Shown here piece after piece: positions 1-9,942 of a stretch of 62,074 nucleotides of DNA. How positions within the stretch are numbered: the stretch's first letter is position 1; each line of letters opens with the position of its first letter. The notes under the pieces were generated by a model, which made no database searches, had not been told where the DNA came from, and saw nothing but the letters and a program-made list of their open reading frames with translations. Source of the DNA: Firmicutes bacterium AF25-13AC (GTDB lineage Bacteria; Bacillota; Clostridia; Lachnospirales; Lachnospiraceae); NCBI GenBank assembly GCA_003478935.1, contig QUFP01000023.1:1-62074 (forward strand). The letters are read 5' to 3'. Position numbers and translations under genes: made by a program.

Positions 1-55
1 TCGACTATTTTTACTTTTTCTACTGGTTCTATCTTACTCTTTCTGAACATGAAAA

Positions 56-101
56 TACCCCCATATAGGACTTTTATATTTCATTGTCCTATATGAGGGT
101 A
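56..101. terminator. Inverted repeat, possible terminator for a leftward gene
   Basis: Arms at 56-71 and 86-101 pair over 16 bp with one mismatch. Read on the minus strand the hairpin is followed by a short T-rich stretch, so it may end a transcript arriving from the right, or be a bidirectional barrier. There is no T-run on the plus side. No gene is visible in 1-180. A TATAAT-like -10 at 150-155 lacks a convincing -35. Confidence 0.4.
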
Positions 102-241
102 GCATATCAAACTTTGCTTTGCGGGCTTTTCTTTTGCGCACGAGTACGGTATAATAAAAAAGGCTGATTTCTAGCGGAATCGAGTTGAAAATATGGCATA
201 GTGTAAAGATTTGTTCAATGCCGGTAAGGAGAGGTACAGCT

Positions 242-859
242 ATGGTAGATCGCGTAAAAGGAGTAGAGAAGGTAACTGATAATCCATTTTTAAATCTCTA
301 TAATTTCGATGTTGAAAAAAGAAATGGAAAAACAGGCAAATATTATGTGGCATCCAGAAAGAAGGATCCAACGCAGCTTAAAGCAGCAACTCATAAAAAT
401 ACATCTGATGGTGTAATTATTTATAGTGTATATGGAGAAAAAAAGGATAAAATCGTGCTTATAAAGCAGTTTCGTTATCCAATCAATGCATATGTGTATG
501 AGTTTCCGGCAGGACTTGTAGAGCCAGGTGAGGAGATGGCACAGGCAGGTATACGTGAAATTTACGAGGAGACAGGGCTTGTTTTCGAGCCAAAGGTTAC
601 AGAAGGTGCATACACAAGACCATTTTTTACGACAGTCGGTATGACAGACGAAAGCTGCGGAACAATCTATGGCTACTGTAGTGGAACACCAACAAACGAG
701 CACGAGGAAGAATCAGAGGATATCGAGATTGTATTAGCAGACCGTGAAGAATGTAAGCGAATTTTAAAGGAAGAAAATGTAGCAATTATGTGTGCATACA
801 TGCTTATGCACTTTATTCATACCAAAGGAGATCCGCTGGCATTTTTGGATGAGCAGTAA
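242..859 (+). CDS. NUDIX hydrolase, ADP-ribose pyrophosphatase type
   Basis: This 205-residue protein has a perfect NUDIX box at about residues 91-113: G, five residues, E, seven residues, then REIYEETGL. The glutamates bind the metal ions that hydrolyse a nucleoside diphosphate linked to another moiety. The fold and length resemble the ADP-ribose pyrophosphatase (NudF) group, but the exact substrate cannot be read from sequence. The ATG at 242 is chosen over a TTG at 185 because AAGGAGAGG lies seven bases upstream. It stands alone before the patatin gene, about 110 bp away. Confidence 0.88.
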   Translation: MVDRVKGVEKVTDNPFLNLYNFDVEKRNGKTGKYYVASRKKDPTQLKAATHKNTSDGVIIYSVYGEKKDKIVLIKQFRYPINAYVYEFPAGLVEPGEEMAQAGIREIYEETGLVFEPKVTEGAYTRPFFTTVGMTDESCGTIYGYCSGTPTNEHEEESEDIEIVLADREECKRILKEENVAIMCAYMLMHFIHTKGDPLAFLDEQ

Positions 860-968
860 GAAAGTGTAATTGCCTTGATGTTTTTCATGAACCGTGGTAT
901 GATAGCCTTGTTTCGCAAAAATATAAAAAAGCTCTTTTAATGTGTAAGGTTGGAAAGAGAGGCAAATC

Positions 969-1825
969 ATGAAAGAGGTAAAAACAGGACTTGTTCTTGA
1001 AGGCGGTGCATGAGAGGACTGTATACGGCAGGTATTCTGGATGTTTTGATGGAAGAAAAAATCCAGGTGGACGGCGTGATTGGAGTTTCGGCGGGAGCTG
1101 TATTTGGCTGTAACTATAAGTCTGGACAGATAGGAAGAACTCTGCGTTACAATATGAAGTTTTGTGGTGATAAGCGTTATGGCACACTTCATTCACTTTT
1201 AAAAACAGGTGATATTTATGATGTTGATTTATGCTATCATCAGATACCAGAGATTCTTGATCCATTTGACAATGAGGCATTTGCCAAAAATCCAGCAGAA
1301 TTTTTTGTGGTTTGCACAGATGTGGAAACAGGAAAGGCTGTTTATCACAAATGCACAGATTGCGGCAGAGATGATCTTAAGTGGATGCAGGCATCTGCAT
1401 CAATGCCGCTTGTATCAAAGGTGGTAGAAATAGATGGATATAAGCTGCTTGACGGCGGCGTTGCCGATTCTATTCCGATCATGTGGTTTCGCAGACAGGG
1501 ATACAAAAAAGATCTTGTCATTTTAACAAGACCTGAAGGGTACCAAAAGAAAAAAATGAAATTTCAAGGTGCCATAAACAAAATCCTTCATCGTTATCCA
1601 AATCTTGCTAAGGCGATGGCACACCGCTATGTGATATACAACAAAACACTAAAGAAGATTGATGAATTAAAGGAAAAAGGTGAAGTCATGGTGCTTCGCC
1701 CAAGTCGTCTGATCGAAGTGTCAAGACTTGAAAAGGATCCAGAAAAGTTAAAAGCATTGTATCAGCTTGGCCGAGAGGATGCAATGAAAAATTTGGATCA
1801 GATTCACGCATTTTTAAGTAAATGA
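969..1825 (+). CDS. Patatin-like phospholipase, frameshifted near the N-terminus
   Basis: This is a serine acyl hydrolase of the patatin family. The nucleophile elbow GVSAG and the DGG of the catalytic dyad (about residues 148-150 counted from 1010) are present. The N-terminus, starting at ATG 969 after GAGAGGCAAATC, reads MKEVKTGLVLEGGA and stops at a TGA (1011). The glycine-rich oxyanion motif continues one frame away as MRGLYTAG from 1010. Adding one base restores LEGGAMRG, typical of the family. The break creates an ATGA stop-start overlap, so re-initiation at 1010 is possible, but the oxyanion loop would be cut. A sequencing error is the simplest explanation. The aminotransferase follows 30 bp later. 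Confidence 0.85.
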
Positions 1826-1855
1826 GCCGCATAGGCGGCAGAATGGGAGGGCAGT
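1826..1855 (+). promoter_or_regulatory. Leader hairpin just upstream of the ribosome site (copy 1)
   Basis: GCCGC-ATAG-GCGGC forms a hairpin directly followed by AGAATGGGAGGG and the ATG at 1856. The same layout, GCCGC stem, GGCGGC, then GAATG(R)GAG, appears at 33460-33500 and 56576-56609. It may affect translation start or protect the 5' end of a processed mRNA. The function is inferred. Confidence 0.45.
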
Positions 1856-3049
1856 ATGGTAGCACAAAAATATAAAGACATGCTTCAGAAAAAATCAGTG
1901 ATCCGTACATTATCCGAATTTGCAACAAAGAGAGGACAGGAGATTGGATACGAGAACGTTTTTGATTACAGTTTAGGAAATCCATCCGTTCCTGTTGTGC
2001 AGGACTACACAGACAATACTATTCGCCTGCTTCAGACAAAGACATCGAGCGAGCTTCACGGCTACAGCCCGAGTGTCGGACTGCCTTCATTTAAAGAAAA
2101 GGTGGCTGCATCGCTTAACAAGCGTTTTGATATGAACTATACGGCAAATCATATTTTTCCAACCTCAGGAGCTGCGGGAGCCTTAGCTCATGCACTTCGT
2201 GCAGTAACATCTCCGGGAGACGATGTGCTTACATTTGCACCGTATTTTCCAGAGTATAACTGCTATGTAGGCATGACAGGCGCAAATCTGAGAGTGGTAC
2301 CTGCAAACACAGCTGATTTTCAGGTGGATTTTGAACAGTTTGAAAAGATGCTGACGTCAAATGTGTCAGCTGTTTTGATCAACACACCGAACAATCCATC
2401 TGGTGCTGTATACTCAGCAGAAACGCTAAAAAAGTTGGCGCAGCTAATGGAAGACAAGCAAAAAGAGTATGGCCATGATATTTTTATAATCTCCGATGAG
2501 CCATACAGAGAAATCGTATTTGATGGAAAGAAAGCACCATATGTATCAAAATTTTATGATAATACGCTTTCATGCTATTCGTTTTCCAAGTCACTTTCTC
2601 TTCCAGGTGAGCGTATAGGTTATGTTGCTGTTAATCCAACATGTACCGATGCAGATTTGTTAGTGCCAATGATGTCCCAAATCTCAAGAGGAATCGGACA
2701 TAACTGCCCGTCATCACTTATTATGATGGGTGTGGAGGATGTGTTAGACGAGACGTCTGATATGGCTGTCTATGAGACTAACATGAATCTTTTGTATGAT
2801 AAACTCATTGAGTTAGGATTCTCCTGTGTACGTCCGTCAGGAACATTTTATATTTTCCCAAAGGCGCTTGAGGAGGATGCAGTGGCATTTTGCAACAAGG
2901 CATTAAAGTATGACCTGGTATTAGTTCCAAGTGATTCCTTTGGATGCCCTGGATATTTCCGTATGGCATACTGCATCGATACAGAGAAGGTTGTGCGCTC
3001 ACTCGATGCATTGGAGCGCTTTGTGAAGACAGAGTATCCAAATCGCTAA
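1856..3049 (+). CDS. PLP-dependent aminotransferase, class I/II (aspartate aminotransferase-like)
   Basis: This is a 397-residue fold-type I aminotransferase. The PLP-binding lysine is in SFSKSLSLPGERIGY (Lys245), with the phosphate-binding arginine in GER. NTPNNPSG and SDEPYRE supply the ring-contacting Asn and the Asp/Tyr pair. These enzymes move the amino group of an amino acid to a 2-oxo acid. Aspartate or a related substrate is likely from the overall resemblance, but the substrate is not fixed by sequence. It starts after GGGAGGGCAGT and a small leader hairpin. DUF4317 follows on the same strand. Confidence 0.88.
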   Translation: MVAQKYKDMLQKKSVIRTLSEFATKRGQEIGYENVFDYSLGNPSVPVVQDYTDNTIRLLQTKTSSELHGYSPSVGLPSFKEKVAASLNKRFDMNYTANHIFPTSGAAGALAHALRAVTSPGDDVLTFAPYFPEYNCYVGMTGANLRVVPANTADFQVDFEQFEKMLTSNVSAVLINTPNNPSGAVYSAETLKKLAQLMEDKQKEYGHDIFIISDEPYREIVFDGKKAPYVSKFYDNTLSCYSFSKSLSLPGERIGYVAVNPTCTDADLLVPMMSQISRGIGHNCPSSLIMMGVEDVLDETSDMAVYETNMNLLYDKLIELGFSCVRPSGTFYIFPKALEEDAVAFCNKALKYDLVLVPSDSFGCPGYFRMAYCIDTEKVVRSLDALERFVKTEYPNR

Positions 3050-3106
3050 GCTAGCAAAATCGCTAACTAGCGAACAAGAAGCAAATGAACAAGGAGTGTT
3101 TTGAAG

Positions 3107-4249
3107 ATGAACAAAAAAGAAGTATCCGAGATTAAAAGTCTTTTTAAGAGAGACGGCGGTGCAATTGATCGCATTTGCGGCTGCCTGATTGATGGTGAGC
3201 AGCAGATCCGTATGACATTTAGCGATATGTTTTTGTCGCTGTCACAGGAGGAAATCGACAAATATTTTGAAATTTTCCGAAAGGCGCTTTCTGGAAGTCT
3301 GGGTAAAAATCTTCATTCACTCGATTACACGCTTGATCAGGAACTTTCGGGGGAAGGCCATAAGCGTTTGATGCAGCTAAAGGCGACTGGATTAAAGGAT
3401 GAAACTGTTTTAGAGGAGTTTTACAAATCAGTAGCAGAGACATATCATTTTGGCGAAAGCTACTACGTAGTTATGATCCATTGTAATTATGATGTTCCGG
3501 GAAGAGGAAGTGACAACTTAGATATGGATGATGCTTCAGAGGAGGTATACGAATTTATCCTTTGCTGTATCTGCCCTGTTAAGCTGTCAGAGGCAGGTCT
3601 TTGCTACAATACACAGACAAACCGCGTCGAGGAACGTATGCGTGATCAGTGGATAGAGGCCCCTGTAAATGCCTTTTTATTTCCAGCATTTGACGATCGC
3701 AGCAGTAATATTCACAGCCTTTTGTACTATACAAAAAAGACAGAGGAGCTTCACGAGGACTTTATCAATGATTGTATCGGTGGCCCAGCACCTATGTCCT
3801 TTAAGACACAGAAGGCTGTATTTCAGGAGATCATAGAGGAGACTGTCGGAGATGTTGTAAACTATGATACTGTTTGCCAGATTCAGGAGAATCTGACAGA
3901 GCTGATTGAGGAGCATAAGGAAGAGCCGCAGCCTTTCAAGCTTCAAAAATCAGATGTAAAAAAGCTTCTTCAAAATAGTGGAATCAAAGAAGAAAAGCTT
4001 GAAAATTTCGAGCAAGTCTATGAGGAGACTGCAGGAGAAGATGCTTTCTTTCAGGCGGCAAACTTAGTTGAGGCAAAAAGCGTTGCCGTCAAGACGCCGG
4101 ATGTGACAATAAAGGTCAGTCCGCAGCGCATGGATCTTGTACAGATCCAATTAGTAGAGGGACGCCGCTGCATCGTAATTCCGATGGAGGACGGCGTACA
4201 AATTAATGGAATGAATGTAACTATGGAGGGTACAAATGGAACAGATTGA
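3107..4249 (+). CDS. DUF4317 family protein
   Basis: This 380-residue soluble protein matches the DUF4317 family, common in Lachnospiraceae and of unknown function. It begins MNKKEVSEIKSLFKRDGG and holds a conserved central stretch (YYVVMIHCNYDVPGR). No catalytic motif, signal peptide or membrane segment is visible. ATG 3107 has AAGGAG ten bases upstream. A TTG at 3101 would be too close. The 3' end overlaps the purine permease start by 14 bp, which suggests translational coupling. Confidence 0.8.
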   Translation: MNKKEVSEIKSLFKRDGGAIDRICGCLIDGEQQIRMTFSDMFLSLSQEEIDKYFEIFRKALSGSLGKNLHSLDYTLDQELSGEGHKRLMQLKATGLKDETVLEEFYKSVAETYHFGESYYVVMIHCNYDVPGRGSDNLDMDDASEEVYEFILCCICPVKLSEAGLCYNTQTNRVEERMRDQWIEAPVNAFLFPAFDDRSSNIHSLLYYTKKTEELHEDFINDCIGGPAPMSFKTQKAVFQEIIEETVGDVVNYDTVCQIQENLTELIEEHKEEPQPFKLQKSDVKKLLQNSGIKEEKLENFEQVYEETAGEDAFFQAANLVEAKSVAVKTPDVTIKVSPQRMDLVQIQLVEGRRCIVIPMEDGVQINGMNVTMEGTNGTD

Positions 4250-5669
4250 GAAGATCTTTAAGATCAGGGAGAACCATACAACAGTGAAAACAGAAATCAT
4301 TGCCGGTTTGACCACATTTATGACGATGGCGTACATCATCGCCTTAAATCCGAATCTTTTGACTGGATTTGGTGCAGAGGGACAGAATTTATGGAATGGT
4401 GTATTTTTAGCGACTTGTATCGCATCCTTTATCGGTATGATGGTAATGGCGTTTGTTGCAAATAAGCCATTTGCTATGGCTCCTGGTATGGGATTAAACA
4501 GCTTTTTTGCTGTAGTTGTTGCCAATATTGTTGGTTTGACGGGCATGAGCTATCTGGAGTCTTTCCAGTCAGCACTGTGCATCATTTTACTTGAAGGAAT
4601 TATCTTTATTATCCTGTCTGTATTAAATATTCGAGACAAGATTGTAAATGCGATTCCGCTTGGTGTTCGTCTTGGTATCTCCCCGGCAATCGGTCTTATG
4701 CTTTTAAATATCGGTGTTGGTTCCAACGCTGGTATCTATTCAGAGAATGGCGGACCATTCTTTGTAATGAGAGATTTCTTTGGTGCGTTGACACCGAGTG
4801 TTGCTCAGGATGCAATGGGAAGCGGCTACACCCAGATGGTTCTGACAGTAGTAACTATGTTTATCGGTTTATTTGTCATCATCGTTCTGGCACAGAAGGG
4901 CGTAAAGGCAGCTGTAATTCTTGGTATGCTTGCAGCATCTGTTATTTACTGGGCAGGTGAGGCAATCTTCCTTGGAACTAATCCATTTGCAGGTCTTGAG
5001 GGTGCAAGCTTCGTACCTCCATTTGCAGATATGGCAGAGACAACTCTGTTCCATTTTGATTTTGCAGGCTTTGTAAAGATCGGCTGGTTCACAGCAATCA
5101 CACTTATCATTACCTTCTGCATTATCGATATGTTCGATACCATCGGAACACTTGTTGGTACTGCATCACGTGCAGGTATGGTTGATAAGGACGGAAATAT
5201 GCCGCAGATGAAGGAAGCCCTGTTAGCAGATGCAGTTGGAACTGTAGCAGGTGCGCTGACTGGTACCTCAACAGTCACAACATTCGTAGAGTCTGCATCT
5301 GGCGTTGAGGCAGGCGGAAGAACTGGTCTGACTGCATTTACAACTGGAATCTTATTCTTGGCATGTATGTTCATCGCACCAATCGCAGCAATTATCCCGG
5401 CAGCAGCTACATCTTCAGCACTGATTTATGTTGGTATACTGATGATCTCTGGTCTGTCAAAGGTAGACTTTACTGATATATATCAGACTGTTCCAGCAGC
5501 AATCATGTTAATCTCTATGCCAATCTCCGGATCTATCGGACATGGTATTGGTCTTGCACTGATCTCATATACAATCATGAAGGTATTCACCGGAAAGGCA
5601 AAGGACGTATCTGTACTGACCTATATTATTTCAGCAATCTTCTTATTAAAGTTCTTCTTAGTAGTTTAA
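4236..5669 (+). CDS. NCS2 family purine permease (guanine/hypoxanthine/adenine type)
   Basis: This 477-residue polytopic membrane protein belongs to the AzgA/PbuG branch of the NCS2 family, which takes up nucleobases by proton symport. It has the branch-typical start (ENHTTVKTEIIAGLTTFMTMAYI) with about 12-14 hydrophobic segments. The signature MAPGMGLNSFF lies near residue 85, and FDTIGTLVG with GTSTVTTFVESASG in the second half. The start lies inside the end of the DUF4317 gene with GGAGGG upstream. A strong terminator follows at 5674. The apt gene near 36 kb could use its substrate. Confidence 0.9.
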   Translation: MEQIEKIFKIRENHTTVKTEIIAGLTTFMTMAYIIALNPNLLTGFGAEGQNLWNGVFLATCIASFIGMMVMAFVANKPFAMAPGMGLNSFFAVVVANIVGLTGMSYLESFQSALCIILLEGIIFIILSVLNIRDKIVNAIPLGVRLGISPAIGLMLLNIGVGSNAGIYSENGGPFFVMRDFFGALTPSVAQDAMGSGYTQMVLTVVTMFIGLFVIIVLAQKGVKAAVILGMLAASVIYWAGEAIFLGTNPFAGLEGASFVPPFADMAETTLFHFDFAGFVKIGWFTAITLIITFCIIDMFDTIGTLVGTASRAGMVDKDGNMPQMKEALLADAVGTVAGALTGTSTVTTFVESASGVEAGGRTGLTAFTTGILFLACMFIAPIAAIIPAAATSSALIYVGILMISGLSKVDFTDIYQTVPAAIMLISMPISGSIGHGIGLALISYTIMKVFTGKAKDVSVLTYIISAIFLLKFFLVV

Positions 5670-5673
5670 AAAT

Positions 5674-5714
5674 AAAAAAGCATCGCCATCGAAAGGTGGC
5701 GGTGCTTTTTTTTT
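5674..5714. terminator. Bidirectional intrinsic terminator
   Basis: A 10-bp stem (5679-5688 with 5697-5706) is followed by nine T on the plus strand and preceded by an A-run on the other. It serves the converging permease and RidA genes. Confidence 0.85.
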
Positions 5715-5729
5715 AAAACTAAAAAATAA

Positions 5730-6101
5730 TTAAAGCTCAACAATAACCTCAACCTCGCAAAGAGCGCCCTTTGGGAGAACAGCCTGTACGCAGGAACGTG
5801 CCGGCTTATTGTTTGAAAAATACTGAGCATATACTTCATTAAAGTTTCCAAACTCCTTCATATCAGCGATGAAGCATGTTGTCTTTACAACATTGTCAAA
5901 TGTTGCACCGGCATTCTCAAGAAGTGCCTTAACATTTTCCATAACCTGCTTTGCCTGCTCAGCAACAGTTGTGCCAACCATTTCGCCTGTAGAAGGATTA
6001 AGTCCAATCTGACCAGAGCAGAAAAGAAGATTTCCTGTCTTTACAGCCTGACTATATGGGCCAACTGCTGCTGGTGCCTTATCTGTATGCATGATTTCCA
6101 T
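5730..6101 (-). CDS. ridA: RidA family enamine/imine deaminase
   Basis: This 123-residue protein is of the RidA/YjgF/UK114 family. It hydrolyses reactive 2-aminoacrylate and related imines released by PLP enzymes. It spans the full family length, from [25 protein letters not shown] to the C-terminal [22 protein letters not shown]. The arginine there binds the carboxylate of the substrate and the glutamate near the end is conserved. It starts after AGGAGGTTTTTTATT on the minus strand and ends at the shared terminator. Confidence 0.93.
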   Translation of the reverse strand: MEIMHTDKAPAAVGPYSQAVKTGNLLFCSGQIGLNPSTGEMVGTTVAEQAKQVMENVKALLENAGATFDNVVKTTCFIADMKEFGNFNEVYAQYFSNNKPARSCVQAVLPKGALCEVEVIVEL

Positions 6102-6212
6102 AATAAAAAACCTCCTAAAAAATTGTTTCTAGTTTTTATTATAAGCGTTGAGGTTCTGTTTGTAAATAAGGAACTGTAAAACTAAAGTTTTTATAAAAAT
6201 ATTGGGTTGCGC

Positions 6213-6241
6213 TTGAAGAAAAAAATAGGCAATGTTACAAT
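6213..6241 (+). promoter_or_regulatory. Promoter for the ABC transporter pair
   Basis: TTGAAG (6213-6218), a 17-bp spacer and TACAAT (6236-6241) fit a sigma-A promoter 40 bp before the start codon. Confidence 0.55.
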
Positions 6242-6280
6242 GGAATAAGTAAAAAGAGAATAAAAGAAATGGAGAATATT

Positions 6281-6988
6281 ATGGAGCAGTCATATGTAAT
6301 TTTGAAGGATGTGCGAAAAACATATCATATGGGCGAAGTTTCAATTAATGCAGCAGATGGCGTGAATTTTGAAATAAAAAAAGGAGAATTTGTAGTGATT
6401 GTCGGTCCGTCTGGTGCAGGAAAGACAACCATATTAAATATTTTAGGCGGAATGGATACTGTTACGAGCGGAGAGGTCATTGTAGATGGTGTTCATATTG
6501 AGTCTTTTAAGAACCGTCAGCTGACGAAATATCGCAGAGAGGATATTGGATTCATTTTCCAGTTTTATAATCTTGTTCCGAACTTGACAGCAAAGGAGAA
6601 TGTTGAGCTTGCACTTCAAATCTGCAAAAATCCAAGAGATGCAGAAACAGTATTAAAAGAGGTTGGACTAGGAGAGCGCTTAAACAACTTCCCATCACAG
6701 CTATCAGGCGGCGAGCAGCAGCGTGTTTCAATTGCTCGTGCACTTGCCAAAAATCCCAAAATGCTTTTATGTGATGAGCCAACTGGTGCGCTAGATTATG
6801 TAACAGGAAAGCAGATTTTAAAGCTTTTGCAGGATACGTGCCGCAAGCAAAAGATGACTGTTCTTGTCATTACGCATAACTCTGCAATCGCGCCAATGGC
6901 AGATCGTGTGATCCGTATTAAAAACGGAAAAGCAGCCAGCGTGTGTACTAATCCATCTCCTGTGTCAGTAGAAGATATTGAGTGGTAA
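6281..6988 (+). CDS. ABC transporter ATP-binding protein, MacB/LolD type
   Basis: This 235-residue nucleotide-binding protein has Walker A GPSGAGKT, a Q-loop ([17 protein letters not shown]), signature LSGGEQQR, Walker [12 protein letters not shown] and an H-loop histidine (VITHN). The family works with FtsX-like permeases in mechanotransmission, such as peptide or drug efflux and sensing, rather than classical transport. ATG 6281 is preferred over ATG 6269 because GGAG lies six bases upstream. The permease follows 15 bp after the stop. Confidence 0.9.
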   Translation: MEQSYVILKDVRKTYHMGEVSINAADGVNFEIKKGEFVVIVGPSGAGKTTILNILGGMDTVTSGEVIVDGVHIESFKNRQLTKYRREDIGFIFQFYNLVPNLTAKENVELALQICKNPRDAETVLKEVGLGERLNNFPSQLSGGEQQRVSIARALAKNPKMLLCDEPTGALDYVTGKQILKLLQDTCRKQKMTVLVITHNSAIAPMADRVIRIKNGKAASVCTNPSPVSVEDIEW

Positions 6989-7003
6989 TAAAGGGGGGAG
7001 CAT

Positions 7004-9931
7004 ATGGCAAGAAAAAAAGCATTAAATAAAGATATACGGGTAGAGATCAAAAAAAGTCTTGGCCGCTACATTTCAATTTTTTTGATTGTTGCACTTGGCG
7101 TATCATTTTTTTCAGGACTTCGTTCAACGGAAAGTGATATGCGCTATACAGGAGATGCGTTTTCAGACAGAAGCAATTTGATGGATATTCGTGTGATAAG
7201 CACGATGGGTCTGACAGATGATGATGTAGAAGTGCTCTCACAAGTAGAAGGCATATCAGGTGCAGAGCCAGGTTATATGAAGGATGTAATCACAAAGCAA
7301 AATGAGACAGATTATGTAGTTGAGCTGTTATCAATGCCGGAAAGAATGAACCAGATTCAAGTGACAGAAGGCCGTCTTCCTGAAAAGGAAAATGAGTGTC
7401 TGCTTGATAATCGTCTGAAAAAGGCATTTGAAGTAAAAGTAGGTGACACGATTTCATTTGTATCAGGAACTGATACTGAGCTGAGTGAGGATTTGACACA
7501 GACAAGCTATACAGTCACCGGATTTGGTGACAGCCCGCTTTTTATTTCCATGGAGCGTGGAAGCAGTATGGTAGGAAGTGGTCAGATTAATGGCTTTGCA
7601 ATTCTTGAGAAGGATGTGTTTACACAGGATTATTATACTCAGATTTATCTTACTGCAGCCGATGCTTATGATGAGATAGCATTTACAGATGCATATACAC
7701 AGGCAGTAGAGCCAGTGCAAAAGCGAGTGGAAGCACTTGAAGAAGAACGATGTCAGGCACGATATGATGAAGTGACAAAAGAGCCGAGGCAAGAGCTTAA
7801 TGATGCAAGAAAAACCTGGCAGGAAGAAAAAGATAATGCTGACAGTGAGCTTGATGATGCCAGAGCAAAGCTTGATGATGGCTGGGCGCAGCTTTCAGAC
7901 GCAAAGAATCAATTAGCTGAGGGCAGAAAAGAATACGAGCAAAATTATGAGACAACAGTGGAACAGTTAAAACAGCAGCAGGCTCAGCTCGATGCTGGAA
8001 AGGCCATGATGAGCGAGGATCAGATTGCGCAGGCACAGGGACAGATTGATGCGGCGTATACGGCGCTTGACGAGGCAAAAAATACACTTGATCAATCAGA
8101 AGCGCAGATAAAAGAAAATGAGGAAGAACTTACAAAACAGGAAGAAACTTATGAGAGCAGTAAGGCAGAGGCTTGGCAAAAGCTAGATGATGCATGGAAG
8201 GAAATTGAAGATGGTCAAAAAGAGCTTGATGATATCAAGATGCCGACATGGCAGGTAATCAATCGCGAAAGTCTTCCAGGATATACTGATTACGGCAGCA
8301 ATGCTGAGCGTATGGGTGCAATTGGAAAGGTATTTCCAGCAATCTTTTTCTTAGTGGCAGCACTTGTTGCATTGACAGCCATTACACGTATGGTAGAAGA
8401 GCAGCGTACACTTATTGGAACATACAAGGCTCTTGGCTACAGCAAGGCAGCCATCGCAAAAAAGTATCTTCTTTATGCGCTTTCAGCAACACTAGGCGGC
8501 AGTATTGTTGGTGTGCTCATTGGTGAAAAGCTGTTTCCATTTATAATTATCATATCATACCGCCTTATGTATGCGTCATTATTAAAGTTAGTAATTCCAT
8601 ATAACTGGCATTATGCAATTTTATCTACTGCGCTTGCCGTGTTCAGTGTTACATTTGCTGCGATTGTGGCATGCTACAGAGAGCTTTATGCGCAGCCAGC
8701 AGTACTTATGCGCCCAGTAGCACCAAAGCCAGGAAAGCGTGTTTTATTAGAACGAATTGGTTTTATTTGGAAACATTTGTCTTTCTCACAGAAAAATACG
8801 TTTAGAAACCTGTTCCGTTATAAAAAGCGTCTGATTATGACAGTTTTTGGAATAGGATGCACAACAGGTCTGATGGTTGTTGGATTTGGCCTTAAAGATT
8901 CCATTATGAATATTGCATCGCTTCAATATGATAATATTCAGCTGTATGATGCGATGGCAGCATTAAATACAGACGAGACAGATAAACTAGAGGACTCGGA
9001 TAAAACACTTAATGAAATCATGGAAAATGAATCAGGCATTGAAACGTTTGCAAAGGTCAGCATGAAGTCGATGGATATTTCATCTGGTTCAAATGTGCGA
9101 ACTGCTTACACTGTTGTATGTAAGGATGCGCAGGCATTGGAATCCATGATGGTTTTTCAGAGTCGTACAACAAAGAAAACATATGAACTGACTGATGATG
9201 GTGTCATTTTGACAGAGCAGATGGCAGAAGCGCTTGGTGTGGGCGAGGGAGATACTGTGTCAATAACAAGCGGTGAAAATGAACCAGTCACAGCAGTTGT
9301 CGCACATGTTATGGAAAATTATCTGATGCATTATGTTTATATGACGGAAGGATGTTATGAAAAAGTGTTCCAGACTGAACCAGAATATAACATGTACTGG
9401 TTAAAGCTAAATAAAGACGGCCGCGCAAATGAAGATGTGTTAGGACAGCGTCTTATGGATCATGATGAGATTTTAACAGTTACTTATGTTAGTACGACAA
9501 GAGAGATGATTGATGGCATGTTAAGCAGTCTGTATATTATTGTTGTAGTGCTCGTGATTTCAGCAAGCCTTCTGGCATTTGTTGTAATCTATAACTTAAA
9601 TAACATCAATATCAGTGAGAGAAAACGAGAATTGGCAACAATAAAGCTGCTAGGTTTTTATGATTCTGAGGTTGCTATGTATGTCTACAGGGAAAATATC
9701 TGGCTGACTTTAATTGGCGCCTTTGTAGGAATTTTTATCGGAAAGGTACTTCATGGATTTATCATCAAGACAGTACAGGTTAATCAGGTCATGTTTGGAC
9801 ATGATATTTCTGTGCCAAGCTATATCTACAGTATGGTACTCGCATTTATCTTCTCAATGGCAGTCAATGCAGTAATGTACTTCCAATTAAAGAAGATTGA
9901 TATGATTGAGTCATTAAAGAGTGTGGAGTAA
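7004..9931 (+). CDS. FtsX-like ABC transporter permease with coiled-coil extracellular domain
   Basis: This 975-residue permease has a first membrane helix at about residues 22-38 and a large outer region. A hydrophobic FtsX core follows near residues 440-560, and a second FtsX unit occupies the C-terminal third (about 780-975). Residues about 245-410 are a long charged coiled coil rich in Glu, Lys, Ala and Gln. Such inserts occur in Firmicute FtsX/YhgE-like proteins that reach the wall. It pairs with the ATPase just upstream. It could sense or export an envelope compound, but the substrate is unknown. The start follows GGGGGGAGCAT. Confidence 0.88.
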   Translation: MARKKALNKDIRVEIKKSLGRYISIFLIVALGVSFFSGLRSTESDMRYTGDAFSDRSNLMDIRVISTMGLTDDDVEVLSQVEGISGAEPGYMKDVITKQNETDYVVELLSMPERMNQIQVTEGRLPEKENECLLDNRLKKAFEVKVGDTISFVSGTDTELSEDLTQTSYTVTGFGDSPLFISMERGSSMVGSGQINGFAILEKDVFTQDYYTQIYLTAADAYDEIAFTDAYTQAVEPVQKRVEALEEERCQARYDEVTKEPRQELNDARKTWQEEKDNADSELDDARAKLDDGWAQLSDAKNQLAEGRKEYEQNYETTVEQLKQQQAQLDAGKAMMSEDQIAQAQGQIDAAYTALDEAKNTLDQSEAQIKENEEELTKQEETYESSKAEAWQKLDDAWKEIEDGQKELDDIKMPTWQVINRESLPGYTDYGSNAERMGAIGKVFPAIFFLVAALVALTAITRMVEEQRTLIGTYKALGYSKAAIAKKYLLYALSATLGGSIVGVLIGEKLFPFIIIISYRLMYASLLKLVIPYNWHYAILSTALAVFSVTFAAIVACYRELYAQPAVLMRPVAPKPGKRVLLERIGFIWKHLSFSQKNTFRNLFRYKKRLIMTVFGIGCTTGLMVVGFGLKDSIMNIASLQYDNIQLYDAMAALNTDETDKLEDSDKTLNEIMENESGIETFAKVSMKSMDISSGSNVRTAYTVVCKDAQALESMMVFQSRTTKKTYELTDDGVILTEQMAEALGVGEGDTVSITSGENEPVTAVVAHVMENYLMHYVYMTEGCYEKVFQTEPEYNMYWLKLNKDGRANEDVLGQRLMDHDEILTVTYVSTTREMIDGMLSSLYIIVVVLVISASLLAFVVIYNLNNINISERKRELATIKLLGFYDSEVAMYVYRENIWLTLIGAFVGIFIGKVLHGFIIKTVQVNQVMFGHDISVPSYIYSMVLAFIFSMAVNAVMYFQLKKIDMIESLKSVE

Positions 9932-9942
9932 GCCTAGGGGAA

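Noticed and set aside
4151..5374. Long antisense frames over the purine permease
   Set aside because: They are shadows of a biased, hydrophobic coding sequence and have no ribosome sites or known domains.
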